From contig NZ_KQ949004.1 of assembly GCF_001514265.1 (NCBI RefSeq), forward strand, positions 62,001 through 126,000: a stretch of 64,000 bases of DNA, read 5' to 3'. Source of the stretch: Streptomyces resistomycificus (GTDB lineage: Bacteria; Actinomycetota; Actinomycetes; Streptomycetales; Streptomycetaceae). Shown in pieces: positions 50,636 to 59,496 of this stretch. Below the pieces are notes generated by a model. It was not told the origin of the DNA, searched no databases, and saw only the letters and a list, made by a program, of their open reading frames with translations. The translations under genes were made by a program, and so were the position numbers. Numbering within the stretch: the first letter of the stretch is position 1; every line of letters starts with the position of its first letter.

Positions 50636-50710
50636 TTGTTAACGCCACTTGACGCGACCTAACGTCATCGAACCGCCGGCCCTGGTGGGAGTTCAAGGGC
50701 GAACGTTAGG
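50636..50710 (+). promoter_or_regulatory. CitMHS promoter with flanking inverted repeat
   Basis: TTGTTA (50636-50641), 18 bases, TAACGT (50660-50665). CCTAACGT (50658-50665) covers the -10 and its exact complement ACGTTAGG (50703-50710) lies 9 bases before the start codon, so the pair could act as a looped operator or as an RNA hairpin. Confidence 0.45.
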
Positions 50711-50719
50711 TATCCACTC

Positions 50720-52150
50720 ATGTTGACCATCCTCGGCTTCGCCATGATCGCGACCTTCCTGGTCCTGATCATGCTGAAGAAGATGTCGCCGATCGCGGCG
50801 CTCGTACTGATCCCCGCACTCTTCTGCGTGTTCGTGGGAAAGGGCGCCAAGCTCGGTGACTACGTCATCGACGGCGTCACCAGCCTCGCCCCCACCGCGG
50901 CGATGCTCATGTTCGCGATCGTCTACTTCGGTGTGATGATCGACGTCGGCCTCTTCGACCCGATCGTTCGCGGGATCCTGAAGTTCTGCAAGGCCGACCC
51001 GATGCGGATCGTCGTCGGCACGGCGCTGCTCGCGTCGATCGTGTCGCTCGACGGCGACGGCTCGACCACCTTCATGATCACGGTCTCGGCGATGTATCCG
51101 CTGTACAAGCGCCTCAAGATGAGCCTGGTCGTGATGACGGGTGTCGCCGCGATGGCCAACGGCGTGATGAACACCCTGCCGTGGGGTGGCCCCACCGCCC
51201 GTGCCGCCACCGCGCTCAAGCTGGACGCCAGCGACATCTTCGTCCCGATGATCCCGGCCCTGCTGGTCGGCCTGCTCGGCGTCTTCATCCTGTCGTACGT
51301 CCTCGGTGTGCGGGAGCGCAGGCGGCTGGGCGTGCTGACGCTGGACGACGTGCTGGTGGAGGAGAAGGCCGAGGAGAAGGTCGAGGACAGCGAGACGGTC
51401 CTCGTGGGCGCCGGCGGCTCCGGCGACGCCAAGACCCCCGCCACCACCGGTGGTGCCGGCTCCGGCACCGACGCGGACGCCGCGGACTCCGACGCGGACG
51501 ACGACGGCTTCCAGGGCCTCGACCCCAACCGCGCCACCCTGCGCCCCAAGCTGTACTGGTTCAACGCGCTCCTCACGGTCTCCCTGCTCACCGCCATGAT
51601 CATGGAGTGGCTGCCGATCCCGGTGCTGTTCCTGATCGGCGCCGCGCTCGCGCTCACCGTGAACTTCCCGCACATCCCCGACCAGAAGGCCCGCCTCGCC
51701 GCGCACGCCGACAACGTCCTCAACGTGTCCGGCATGGTCTTCGCCGCCGCCGTCTTCACCGGCGTCCTCCAGGGCACCGGCATGGTCGACAACATGGCCA
51801 AGTGGATGGTGGACGTCATCCCGACGGGCATGGGCCCGCACATGGCCCTCGTCACCGGTGTACTGAGCCTGCCGCTCACCTACTTCATGTCCAACGACGG
51901 CTTCTACTTCGGTGTCCTGCCGGTGCTCGCCGAGGCCGGCGCGGCCCACGGCGTCTCGCCGCTGGAGATGGCCCGCGCCTCGCTCGTCGGCCAGCCGCTG
52001 CACATGTCGAGCCCGCTGGTCCCGGCCGTCTACGTCCTGGTCGGCATGGCCAAGGTCGAGTTCGGCGACCACACCAGGTTCGTGGTGAAGTGGGCCGCCC
52101 TGACCTCCCTGATCATCCTCGGGGCGGGAATGCTCTTCGGGATCATCTGA
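50720..52150 (+). CDS. CitMHS-family metal-citrate symporter
   Basis: 476 residues with about 12 TM helices. Family marks include MLTILGFAMIATFLVLIM, IVYFGVMIDVGLFDPI, SIVSLDGDGSTTFMITVSAMYPLY, GVMNTLPWGGPTARAA and TYFMSNDGFYFGVLPVL. The central cytoplasmic loop is extended by a long acidic/Gly/Ala insert (about residues 210-275). The family imports citrate complexed with a divalent or ferric ion together with H+. From memory, the S. coelicolor orthologue takes up metal-citrate including iron. The start is 34 bases ahead of a following MFS gene, suggesting an operon. Confidence 0.93.
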   Translation: MLTILGFAMIATFLVLIMLKKMSPIAALVLIPALFCVFVGKGAKLGDYVIDGVTSLAPTAAMLMFAIVYFGVMIDVGLFDPIVRGILKFCKADPMRIVVGTALLASIVSLDGDGSTTFMITVSAMYPLYKRLKMSLVVMTGVAAMANGVMNTLPWGGPTARAATALKLDASDIFVPMIPALLVGLLGVFILSYVLGVRERRRLGVLTLDDVLVEEKAEEKVEDSETVLVGAGGSGDAKTPATTGGAGSGTDADAADSDADDDGFQGLDPNRATLRPKLYWFNALLTVSLLTAMIMEWLPIPVLFLIGAALALTVNFPHIPDQKARLAAHADNVLNVSGMVFAAAVFTGVLQGTGMVDNMAKWMVDVIPTGMGPHMALVTGVLSLPLTYFMSNDGFYFGVLPVLAEAGAAHGVSPLEMARASLVGQPLHMSSPLVPAVYVLVGMAKVEFGDHTRFVVKWAALTSLIILGAGMLFGII

Positions 52151-52184
52151 CGATCGTTCGAACCGTCGCACGGAGGACTCGCCC

Positions 52185-53423
52185 ATGGGGCCCGGTGGGA
52201 ACCGCGGCTGGCTGCTTCGCCTCGTCATCGCCTTCAGCTTCGCGCAGGGGGCGGTGTCGATGGCCCGGCCCGCCGTCTCCTACCGGGCCCTCGCGCTGGG
52301 CGCGGACGAGCGGGCGATCGGTGTCATCGCGGGCGTCTACGCCCTGTTGCCGCTCTTCGCCGCAGTACCGCTGGGCCGCCGCACCGACCACGGCCGCTGC
52401 GCGCCGCTGCTGCCGGTCGGCGTGGTCCTGATAGCCGGAGGCTGCGCGCTCAGCGGCCTGGCCGGCTCCCTGTGGGCGATGGCGGTCTGGAGCGGGGTCA
52501 TGGGCCTGGGCCACCTCTGCTTCGTGATCGGCGCCCAGTCGCTGGTGGCCCGCCAGTCCGCCCCGCACGAACAGGACCGCAACTTCGGCCACTTCACCAT
52601 CGGCGCCTCGCTCGGCCAGCTGGTCGGCCCGATCGCGGCCGGCTTCCTGATCGGCGGCCGGGACATGGCGGGCACCAGCGCGCTCGCGCTGGTGGTGGCG
52701 GGCGCGGGCGCGGCGGTCGCCTTCACCTCGCTGTGGCGCATAGAGGACCGTACGACGTCCAAGTCCCCGGCGGCGCAAGGCGACCACGTCCCCGTCCGGC
52801 GGATCCTGCGCGCCCGGGGCGTACCGGCGGGCATCTTCGTCAGCCTCGCCGTGCTCTCCGCGACCGACATCCTCACCGCCTACCTCCCGGTGGTCGGCGA
52901 GCACCGGGGGATCGCCCCGTCCGTGGTCGGCCTCCTGCTCAGCCTGCGCGCCGCGGCCACCATCGCGTGCCGCCTGGTGCTGACGCCCCTGCTGCGGCTG
53001 CTGGGCCGGACCGTACTGCTCACCGTCACCTGCCTGTCGGCGGCCGTGCTGTGTGCCGGCATCGCGCTGCCGGTGCCGGTGTGGGCGCTCGCCCTGATGC
53101 TCGCCGTCCTCGGCTTCTGCCTCGGCGTCGGACAGCCGTTGTCCATGACGACGGTCGTGCAGGCCGCCCCCGACGGTGCCCGTTCCACGGCCCTCGCCCT
53201 GCGCCTGACCGGCAACCGCCTCGGCCAGGTCGCCGCGCCCGCCGCGGCCGGCCTGATCGCGGGGGTCGCGGGCGTGGCCGCGCCGTTCGTGATGCTCGGT
53301 GCGCTGCTGCTGGTGTCCTCGGGGGTCGCGCTGCGCGCACCGGCCAAGCCCGCGGAGGGCGGCGCGGCGACCTCCGCAGGTCGTCGTCTCCGCCGTTCCT
53401 TGAGCCGTAAGGGCGATATCTGA
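52185..53423 (+). CDS. Major facilitator superfamily transporter
   Basis: 412 residues, 12 TM helices. ATG 52185 has CGGAGGA upstream. MFS features: LGADERAIGVIAGVYALLPLFAAVPLGRRTDHG (motif A in loop 2-3) and GHFTIGASLGQLVGPIAAGFLIGG. The substrate is not predictable. It lies 34 bases downstream of the CitMHS gene and is probably cotranscribed, so it may export or import a related carboxylate or siderophore (inference). Confidence 0.9.
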   Translation: MGPGGNRGWLLRLVIAFSFAQGAVSMARPAVSYRALALGADERAIGVIAGVYALLPLFAAVPLGRRTDHGRCAPLLPVGVVLIAGGCALSGLAGSLWAMAVWSGVMGLGHLCFVIGAQSLVARQSAPHEQDRNFGHFTIGASLGQLVGPIAAGFLIGGRDMAGTSALALVVAGAGAAVAFTSLWRIEDRTTSKSPAAQGDHVPVRRILRARGVPAGIFVSLAVLSATDILTAYLPVVGEHRGIAPSVVGLLLSLRAAATIACRLVLTPLLRLLGRTVLLTVTCLSAAVLCAGIALPVPVWALALMLAVLGFCLGVGQPLSMTTVVQAAPDGARSTALALRLTGNRLGQVAAPAAAGLIAGVAGVAAPFVMLGALLLVSSGVALRAPAKPAEGGAATSAGRRLRRSLSRKGDI

Positions 53424-53470
53424 CGGAGCGTCGGCGCCGCCTGCGCGCTTCGAGGGCCCGGCATGACATT

Positions 53471-53511
53471 GAGTCAGGTGAAGCGAGATTTGTATGACAA
53501 TCACCTGATTC
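53471..53511. promoter_or_regulatory. Inverted repeat upstream of the sortase-pair operon
   Basis: GAGTCAGGTGA (53471-53481) and TCACCTGATTC (53501-53511) form 11-base arms with one mismatch and a 19-base spacer. The second arm ends just before the ribosome-binding site, so it could be an operator or a leader hairpin. Confidence 0.5.
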
Positions 53512-53523
53512 GGAGGGCCTCGT

Positions 53524-54108
53524 ATGTCGACCTCGTCCCGTCCGCGCAGAGCCGCCGCCTTGACGGCGCTCACCGTCGGCGCAGCCGTGCTCCTCGGAGC
53601 CCCCACGGCCGTCGCCGCCCCCGGTGACAACGGAGACATCAAGGCGCACATGGTGGGCACGGCCGCCGCCGCACGGCTCAACCAGCCCAAGGTCTGTCTG
53701 TTCTACCTCGAAGCCTTCAACTTCGACGTCGCCCAGGGCATCAACTGGACCGTCGAGCCGCGGGTCGCGCAGGCCGGTACCACCGCCACCCTCTCCGGTG
53801 TCGCCACCCTCGCCAACGGGGCGGGCGTCACCGGGAACCTGTCGCTGCCGGCGGGGCAGTACAAGCTGAGCTGGAAGGTCGTCCCCGGCGGGAATCCCGC
53901 GGGCAAGAGCAAGCTGTTCAACGTCGACTGCCAGGACAAGGTCGGCCTCGCCGCCGCACCGCCCAACGGCGGTCCGCCCGCCGGTGGCGGCGGGCTCGCG
54001 CGTGCCGACGCCTTCACCCCGGTGGCCGGTGCCGCCGGCGTCGGCCTGGCCGCCGTCGGCGCTGTGGCCTGGTTCCGGCTCCGTCGCCGCTCGCATGGCG
54101 CCGCGTAG
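53524..54108 (+). CDS. Secreted protein with C-terminal membrane anchor, function unknown
   Basis: 194 residues. The Sec signal ends near TAVAAPG. A beta-rich domain of about 110 residues (KVCLFYLEAFNFDVAQGINWTVEP, TATLSGVATLANGAGVTGNL, QYKLSWKVVPGGNPAGKSKLFNVDC) carries one Cys pair. A Gly/Pro linker, a TM helix (AGAAGVGLAAVGAVAWF) and RLRRRSHG follow. The C-terminus looks like a sorting anchor but has no LPxTG or LAxTG motif. It overlaps the downstream class F sortase by 14 bases, so the two are cotranslated; the sortase may act on it through another motif or on a partner. Confidence 0.82.
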   Translation: MSTSSRPRRAAALTALTVGAAVLLGAPTAVAAPGDNGDIKAHMVGTAAAARLNQPKVCLFYLEAFNFDVAQGINWTVEPRVAQAGTTATLSGVATLANGAGVTGNLSLPAGQYKLSWKVVPGGNPAGKSKLFNVDCQDKVGLAAAPPNGGPPAGGGGLARADAFTPVAGAAGVGLAAVGAVAWFRLRRRSHGAA

Positions 54109-55228
54109 GCAGACCCGCAGGCGGACCCGAAGGCCCTGGCACCGCACGCGCGCCTACCGCCTGACGAGGACGGCCGCCCTGACCGTCTGCCTGGTGGTGA
54201 CCGGCGTCCGGTGCGCGAACGACGAGAAGCCCGGCGACGCGGTCGTCACCGCTTCGCCGGGCGCCCCCGGGGTCCAGGGGGCGGGTGCCGATGTACCGGA
54301 GGCGCCGGTGCGGCGGCAGACGACCGGCACCGCGCCGCAGGGGTCGCCGGCGCCCGCCCGTGCCGGCACCGGCGCGGAGCCGGGTGCGGTGCGGCCGAAA
54401 GGGCCCCAGGGCGATGCCGCCGGGGCCAAGCGGCCACCGCCCCGGGCGCGCACCGACGCGGGCGGGCGGCACGGAACTCCGAGGCCCGGGCTGGGTGAGG
54501 AAGGGGCGAAGCAGCTCCCTCCCGACGCCGGGAGGGCGAGGCCGCCTTCGCCGGACGCCGCCACCGGCAAGCCGCCTCCGCCCGGCGCCGGAGGGGCGAG
54601 GCCGGCCGCACCGGACGTCGGCGGAGCGAAGCCGCCTGCGCCCGGAGCCCGGTCCGATGCCCGCGGGGCGCGCCCCCAGCACCCGCCGACCACGGCCGCC
54701 CGTCGCCCCCCGGCGCCTGCGCCACACCGCTCCCCGGCGCCCCTGCCACGCTCCCGGGCGACCAGGATCACCGTCCCCTACCTGGGCATCGACGCCCCGG
54801 TGACGGACCTGCGGCTGGATCGCGAGCGGCGTCTTCCCGCGCCGCCCGACGACGATCCGAACCTGGCCGGCTGGTACGCGGACGGCCCGACCCCGGGCGA
54901 ACAGGGGACAGCCGTCGCCGTGGGACACCTGGACACCGACAGCGGTCCCGCGGTCTTCGCCGGCCTCACCCAGCTGAGGCCCGGCCGTCTCGTCGAGGTG
55001 CGGCGGGCCGACGGACGTACCGCCGTCTACACGGTCGACGCCGTCAGGAAGTACGAGAAGGCGCGCTTCCCCAGCCGGGAGGTCTACGGGCCCCGCGGAC
55101 GCCCCGAACTCCGGCTGATCACCTGCGGCGGCACCTACGACCGCAGGACCGGCTACTCGGGCAACGTCGTCGCCTACGCGCATCTGACGGGCATCCGCGA
55201 ACCGCGCCCGGCCGCCGCCGCGCACTGA
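54095..55228 (+). CDS. Class F sortase with long Pro/Ala-rich stalk
   Basis: 377 residues from ATG 54095. A very basic N-terminus and one TM helix (LTRTAALTVCLVVTGVRC) are followed by a stalk of about 180 residues rich in Pro, Ala, Gly and Arg. The catalytic domain covers about 230-377: TRITVPYLGIDAPVTDL, His in VAVGHLDTDSGPAVF, Cys in LRLITCGGTYDRRTGY and a nearby Arg, ending NVVAYAHLTG. Class F sortases cleave sorting signals and may anchor or release surface proteins. The stalk would carry the active site through a thick peptidoglycan layer. Confidence 0.88.
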   Translation: MAPRRQTRRRTRRPWHRTRAYRLTRTAALTVCLVVTGVRCANDEKPGDAVVTASPGAPGVQGAGADVPEAPVRRQTTGTAPQGSPAPARAGTGAEPGAVRPKGPQGDAAGAKRPPPRARTDAGGRHGTPRPGLGEEGAKQLPPDAGRARPPSPDAATGKPPPPGAGGARPAAPDVGGAKPPAPGARSDARGARPQHPPTTAARRPPAPAPHRSPAPLPRSRATRITVPYLGIDAPVTDLRLDRERRLPAPPDDDPNLAGWYADGPTPGEQGTAVAVGHLDTDSGPAVFAGLTQLRPGRLVEVRRADGRTAVYTVDAVRKYEKARFPSREVYGPRGRPELRLITCGGTYDRRTGYSGNVVAYAHLTGIREPRPAAAAH

Positions 55229-55402
55229 ATTCGGTCTTCCGCTTTCTCACCTGCTGGACCGCGGCCCCGGATCCCGCACAGCGTCTTCCCCGGGCGCACA
55301 CAATCCGTTAGCTTCCGTGACCCACACGCCCCCTGCGACCCGCACGTGGCGTCCGACCGCGGAGCACCAGCGTTCGCTCAGTGAGCCCCGGGGGCACCTG
55401 CC

Positions 55403-56743
55403 ATGACACGCGCCATCTCCCTGCACGACGTGAGCAAGACCTACCAGCGAGGCGTCCGCGTGGTGGACCGGCTGTCGCTGGACATCGAGCCCGGCGAGTT
55501 CCTCGTCCTGCTCGGGCCCTCCGGCTGTGGCAAGTCCACCGTGCTCAGGATGATCGCCGGCCTGGAGGAGATCACCGAGGGGCAGCTGCTGCTGGACGGC
55601 GAGTACGCCAACGACCTGCTCCCCGCCGCGCGGGACATGGCGATGGTGTTCCAGAACTTCGCCCTCTACCCGAACATGACGAGCCGCGCCAACATCGGAT
55701 TCCCGCTGCGCATCGAGGCGCCCGGCGAGGACCCTTCCCCGCGGGTGGACGCCACCGCCCGCATGCTCGGCATCGAGGACCTTCTCGACCGCCTGCCCGC
55801 CCAGCTCTCCGGCGGGGAACGCCAGCGCGTGGCGATGGGCCGGGCGATCGCCCGCCACCCCTCCGCCTTCCTGATGGACGAGCCGTTGTCCAACCTGGAC
55901 GCCAAGCTCCGAAACCACCTGCGCGCCGAGATCACGGCCCTGACCCGCCAGCTGGGCGTCACCACGGTGTACGTCACCCACGACCAGTCGGAGGCGATGT
56001 CGCTCGGCGACCGGGTCGCCGTCCTGCGCGGCGGGGTGCTCCAGCAACTGGACGCCCCGCGCTCGGTGTACGCGCTGCCGCGCAACGTCTTCGTCGCCGC
56101 CTTCATCGGCACCCCGAGGATCAACCTGCTGCGCGGCCTGGTCCGCGCCCCGCTGGACGGCGCGATGACCATCAGCCTCGGCAAGCAGTACCTGAGGCTG
56201 CCCGAACCGCTGTGCCTGGACCACCAGCTGCTCCGGGTCCAGCAGGGCCGCGAGGTCATCGTCGGCCTGCGCTCGGAGGCCGTCCGCATCGCCCAGCCGG
56301 CCGCCGCGCGCCCCGGCGAGGTGGCGATCAGCGGCCTGGTGGAGCACGTGGAGTTCCAGGGCCACGAGGTCCTCGTCCACTTCGACACCGGCTCCCGTCC
56401 CGCGGTCGTACCGGAGCTGGAGGCCCCGCGCCCCGCCGCCCGTCCCGCCGGACGGCGGCGCCGCGAGGGCGGCACCGTCCTGGACCGCTTCCGGGAGCGG
56501 GCGGGCGCCCTGCGCGCCGGCCCGGTGGTGGTCCTGGACGACCCGCCGGACGGCGACCCGGCACCCGGGTCGCCCGAGGGCCGCCTCCCCGGCGACCTGG
56601 TCGTCCGCACCACTCCCGACATCGACCTCCGTCGGGGGATGCACGTCCCCCTCCTCGTCGACATCGCCCACCTGTTCGTCTTCGACCAGCACGGCGAACG
56701 CATCTGCCCGGCACCGGCACGACTGCCTGATCTGGAGGAGTGA
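55403..56743 (+). CDS. ABC sugar-importer ATPase (MsmK/UgpC/MalK type), orphan
   Basis: 446 residues. Walker A GPSGCGKST, Q-loop FQNFALYPNMT, signature LSGGERQRVAMGRA, Walker B AFLMDEPLSNLDAK and H-loop YVTHDQSEAMSLGD. C-terminal TOBE/MOP-like segments follow (AFIGTPRINLL, VIVGLRSEAVRIAQ, GLVEHVEFQGHEVLVHFDTG), split by an Arg/Pro-rich insert of about 60 residues near 340-400. No permease or binding protein is adjacent. Streptomyces use one such ATPase (MsiK) to power several sugar importers; this one may serve unlinked permeases. The insert is unusual. Confidence 0.92.
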   Translation: MTRAISLHDVSKTYQRGVRVVDRLSLDIEPGEFLVLLGPSGCGKSTVLRMIAGLEEITEGQLLLDGEYANDLLPAARDMAMVFQNFALYPNMTSRANIGFPLRIEAPGEDPSPRVDATARMLGIEDLLDRLPAQLSGGERQRVAMGRAIARHPSAFLMDEPLSNLDAKLRNHLRAEITALTRQLGVTTVYVTHDQSEAMSLGDRVAVLRGGVLQQLDAPRSVYALPRNVFVAAFIGTPRINLLRGLVRAPLDGAMTISLGKQYLRLPEPLCLDHQLLRVQQGREVIVGLRSEAVRIAQPAAARPGEVAISGLVEHVEFQGHEVLVHFDTGSRPAVVPELEAPRPAARPAGRRRREGGTVLDRFRERAGALRAGPVVVLDDPPDGDPAPGSPEGRLPGDLVVRTTPDIDLRRGMHVPLLVDIAHLFVFDQHGERICPAPARLPDLEE

Positions 56744-56833
56744 GCGCCGACGGAGGGGTGCCCGCACGTGCGCGGACAGGGGCCGGCTTCCGGTCCACGG
56801 CGCGCATGATCTCCTGGGATGTCTGGCGTTGAA

Positions 56834-56852
56834 AAACTAACGCCGCTAGTTT
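56834..56852. promoter_or_regulatory. Operator shared with the TetR/acyl-CoA dehydrogenase region
   Basis: AAACTAACG-C-CGCTAGTTT is a 19-bp near-palindrome, overlapping TTGAAA (56829-56834). It closely matches the site at 63268-63286. Confidence 0.7.
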
Positions 56853-56891
56853 ATGGAGCGGACGACGCAGCCCCGCCCGGGAGGACGCACG

Positions 56892-58280
56892 ATGAAGGCA
56901 CACGACGGCATGTACATCGACGGCGAGTGGCGCCCCGCCACCGGCCCGGATGTGATCGAGGTCGTGAACCCGGTCGACGAGCAGGTCATCGCCCGGGTTC
57001 CGGCGGGCACCGCCGCGGACGTCGACCACGCGGTACGGGCCGCCCGTGCCGCGCTCCCGGCCTGGGCGGCGACCGCTCCCGCCGAGCGGGCCGCACGCCT
57101 GGCCGCCCTGCGGGACGCCCTGGCCGCGCGCAAGGACGAGATCGCCGAGACGGTCACCGCCGAACTCGGTTCGCCCCTGAAGTTCTCGCAGGCCGTGCAC
57201 GCGGGCGTGCCGATCGCCGTCGCCGGCTCCTACGCGGAACTCGCGGCGACACACGCCTTCGAGGAGAAGGTCGGCAACTCGACCGTGCACCAGGAGCCGG
57301 TCGGTGTGGTCGGCGCGATCACGCCCTGGAACTACCCGCTCCACCAGATCGTCGCCAAGGTCGCCCCGGCCCTGGCCGCCGGCTGCACCGTGGTCCTGAA
57401 GCCCGCCGAGGACACCCCGCTCGTCGCTCAGCTGTTCGCCGAGGCGGTGCACGCGGCAGGCGTTCCGGCCGGTGTCTTCAACCTGGTCACCGGGCTCGGC
57501 CCGGTCGCCGGGCAGGCCCTGGCCGAGCATCCGGGCGTCGACCTGGTCTCCTTCACCGGCTCGACCGCCGTGGGCCGGCGGATCGGCGCGACGGCCGGCG
57601 CGGCGATCAAGAAGGTCGCCCTGGAGCTGGGCGGCAAGTCCGCCAACGTCATCCTGCCGAGCGCCGACCTCGCCAAGGCGGTCAACGTCGGCGTCGCCAA
57701 CGTCATGTCCAACTCCGGCCAGACGTGCAGCGCCTGGACGCGGATGCTGGTGCACCGGGAGCAGTACGACGAGGCCGTCGAGCTCGCCGCCGAGGCCGCC
57801 GCAAAGTACGGCGAGCGCATCGGCCCGGTCGTCAACGCCAAGCAGCGGGAGCGGGTGCTGGGGTACATCGAGAAGGGCGTGGCCGAGGGCGCCCGGCTGG
57901 TCGCCGGCGGCCCCGGATCCCCGCGGGAGCGGGGCTACTTCGTCAGCCCCACGGTCCTCGCGGACGTCACCCCCGAGATGACCGTCGCCCAGGAGGAGAT
58001 CTTCGGCCCGGTCCTGTCGATCCTGCGCTACGAGGACGAGGAGGACGCCCTGCGCATCGCCAACGGCACCGTCTACGGCCTCGCGGGTGCCGTCTGGGCC
58101 GGCGACGAGGCCGAGGCGGTGGCCTTCGCGCGCCGGATGGAGACCGGGCAGGTCGACATCAACGGCGGACGCTTCAACCCCCTGGCCCCCTTCGGCGGGT
58201 ACAAGCAGTCGGGCGTCGGCCGCGAACTCGGCGCGCACGGTCTCGCCGAGTACCTCCAGACCAAGTCCCTGCAGTTCTGA
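56892..58280 (+). CDS. NAD(P)+-dependent aldehyde dehydrogenase
   Basis: 462 residues from ATG 56892, with GGGAGGA upstream. ALDH motifs: GVVGAITPWNYPLHQ, FTGSTAVGRRI, general base Glu in LELGGKSAN, nucleophile Cys in NSGQTCSAW, EEIFGPVL and PFGGYKQSGVGRE. It oxidises an aldehyde to the acid in the cytoplasm. The alcohol dehydrogenase follows after 11 bases, so the pair would take an alcohol through aldehyde to acid. A TetR-type operator overlaps its promoter. Confidence 0.95.
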   Translation: MKAHDGMYIDGEWRPATGPDVIEVVNPVDEQVIARVPAGTAADVDHAVRAARAALPAWAATAPAERAARLAALRDALAARKDEIAETVTAELGSPLKFSQAVHAGVPIAVAGSYAELAATHAFEEKVGNSTVHQEPVGVVGAITPWNYPLHQIVAKVAPALAAGCTVVLKPAEDTPLVAQLFAEAVHAAGVPAGVFNLVTGLGPVAGQALAEHPGVDLVSFTGSTAVGRRIGATAGAAIKKVALELGGKSANVILPSADLAKAVNVGVANVMSNSGQTCSAWTRMLVHREQYDEAVELAAEAAAKYGERIGPVVNAKQRERVLGYIEKGVAEGARLVAGGPGSPRERGYFVSPTVLADVTPEMTVAQEEIFGPVLSILRYEDEEDALRIANGTVYGLAGAVWAGDEAEAVAFARRMETGQVDINGGRFNPLAPFGGYKQSGVGRELGAHGLAEYLQTKSLQF

Positions 58281-58291
58281 GGAGCGTTCCC

Positions 58292-59371
58292 GTGGTTCGT
58301 GCCGCCGTACTCCCCGCCGTGGGCGCTCCGCTGGAGATCGCCCCCATCGACCTTCCGGACCCCGGACCCGGTCAGGTCCGGGTCCGCCTCGCCGCCGCCG
58401 GGGTCTGCCACTCCGACCTGTCCCTGTCCGACGGCACCATGCGCGTCCCCGTCCCGGCCGTCCTCGGCCACGAGGGCGCCGGCACGGTCGTCGCCGTCGG
58501 CGAAGGGGTCACCGGCATCCGCCCGGGCGCCGGCGTGGTCCTCAACTGGGCCCCGTCCTGCGGCCGGTGCCACGCCTGCTCGCTCGGCGAGGTCTGGCTG
58601 TGCGCCAACGCGCTCAACGGCGCCGCCGACGTCTACGCCCGGACCGCCGACGGCACCGACCTCCACCCGGGCCTGAACGTCGCCGCGTTCGCCGAGGAGA
58701 CGGTCGTGCCGGCCAGCTGTGTCCTCCCGGCCCCCGAGGGTGTCCCCCTCACCGACGCGGCACTCCTCGGCTGTGCCGTCCTCACCGGATACGGCGCCGT
58801 CCACCACTCGGCGCAGGTCCGCCCGGGGGAGACGGTCGCCGTGTACGGCGTCGGGGGAGTGGGCCTGGCCGCACTCCAGGCGGCCCGGATCGCGGGCGCC
58901 TCCAGGATCGTCGCCGTCGACGTCTCCCCGGCGAAGGAGGAGCTGGCGCGGGCCGCCGGCGCCACCGACTACGTGATCGCCTCCGACACCACCGCCCGCG
59001 AGATCCGCGGCCTCACCGACCGGCAGGGCGTCGACGTGGCCGTCGAGTGCGTGGGCCGCGCGGCCACGATCCGCACCGCCTGGGACTCCACCCGGCGCGG
59101 TGGTCGTACGACGGTCGTCGGCATCGGCGGCAAGGACCAGCAGGTCACCTTCAACGCCCTGGAGATCTTCCACTGGGGCCGCACCCTGGCGGGCTGCGTC
59201 TACGGCAACTGCGACCCGGCACGCGACCTCCCGGTCCTCGCCGAACACGTCCGGGCGGGCCGTCTGGACCTGGGGGCGCTGGTGACCGAACGGATCGGCC
59301 TGGAGGGCATCCCGGCCGCCTTCGAGAACATGCTGGCCGGCAAGGGCGGCAGGGCGCTGGTCGTGTTCTGA
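58292..59371 (+). CDS. Zinc-dependent alcohol dehydrogenase (MDR family)
   Basis: 359 residues from GTG 58292, with GAGGAGC just before. Catalytic zinc ligands are in GVCHSDLS and LGHEGAG. Structural zinc is CGRCHACSLGEVWLC. The NAD-binding Rossmann motif is VYGVGGVGLAALQAARIAGA followed by VDVSPAKEELA. The IFHWGRTLAGCVYGNCDP segment fits the group including aryl- and mycothiol-like alcohol dehydrogenases. It is the second gene of the aldehyde dehydrogenase operon; a hairpin terminator follows. Confidence 0.94.
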   Translation: MVRAAVLPAVGAPLEIAPIDLPDPGPGQVRVRLAAAGVCHSDLSLSDGTMRVPVPAVLGHEGAGTVVAVGEGVTGIRPGAGVVLNWAPSCGRCHACSLGEVWLCANALNGAADVYARTADGTDLHPGLNVAAFAEETVVPASCVLPAPEGVPLTDAALLGCAVLTGYGAVHHSAQVRPGETVAVYGVGGVGLAALQAARIAGASRIVAVDVSPAKEELARAAGATDYVIASDTTAREIRGLTDRQGVDVAVECVGRAATIRTAWDSTRRGGRTTVVGIGGKDQQVTFNALEIFHWGRTLAGCVYGNCDPARDLPVLAEHVRAGRLDLGALVTERIGLEGIPAAFENMLAGKGGRALVVF

Positions 59372-59383
59372 CCCGCACGGGGC

Positions 59384-59410
59384 TGCCCGGAGCGCTCGGT
59401 GCTCCGGGCA
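59384..59410 (+). terminator. Terminator after the alcohol dehydrogenase gene
   Basis: TGCCCGGAGC (59384-59393) pairs perfectly with GCTCCGGGCA (59401-59410) around a 7-base loop. Confidence 0.8.
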
Positions 59411-59427
59411 ACCTTCGCGCCCAACCG

Positions 59428-59456
59428 TTGACCCCATACCGTCCGGTCAGTATGTT
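59428..59456 (+). promoter_or_regulatory. MHS symporter promoter with internal TetR-type operator
   Basis: TTGACC (59428-59433), 17 bases, TATGTT (59451-59456). CATACCGTCCGGTCAGTATG (59435-59454) fills the spacer and the -10; its arms match at 8 of 10 positions. A repressor bound here would exclude polymerase. Confidence 0.7.
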
Positions 59457-59496
59457 CCGGGGATCGTCCCCACCGCACCCACCGGAGTGTGCACGC

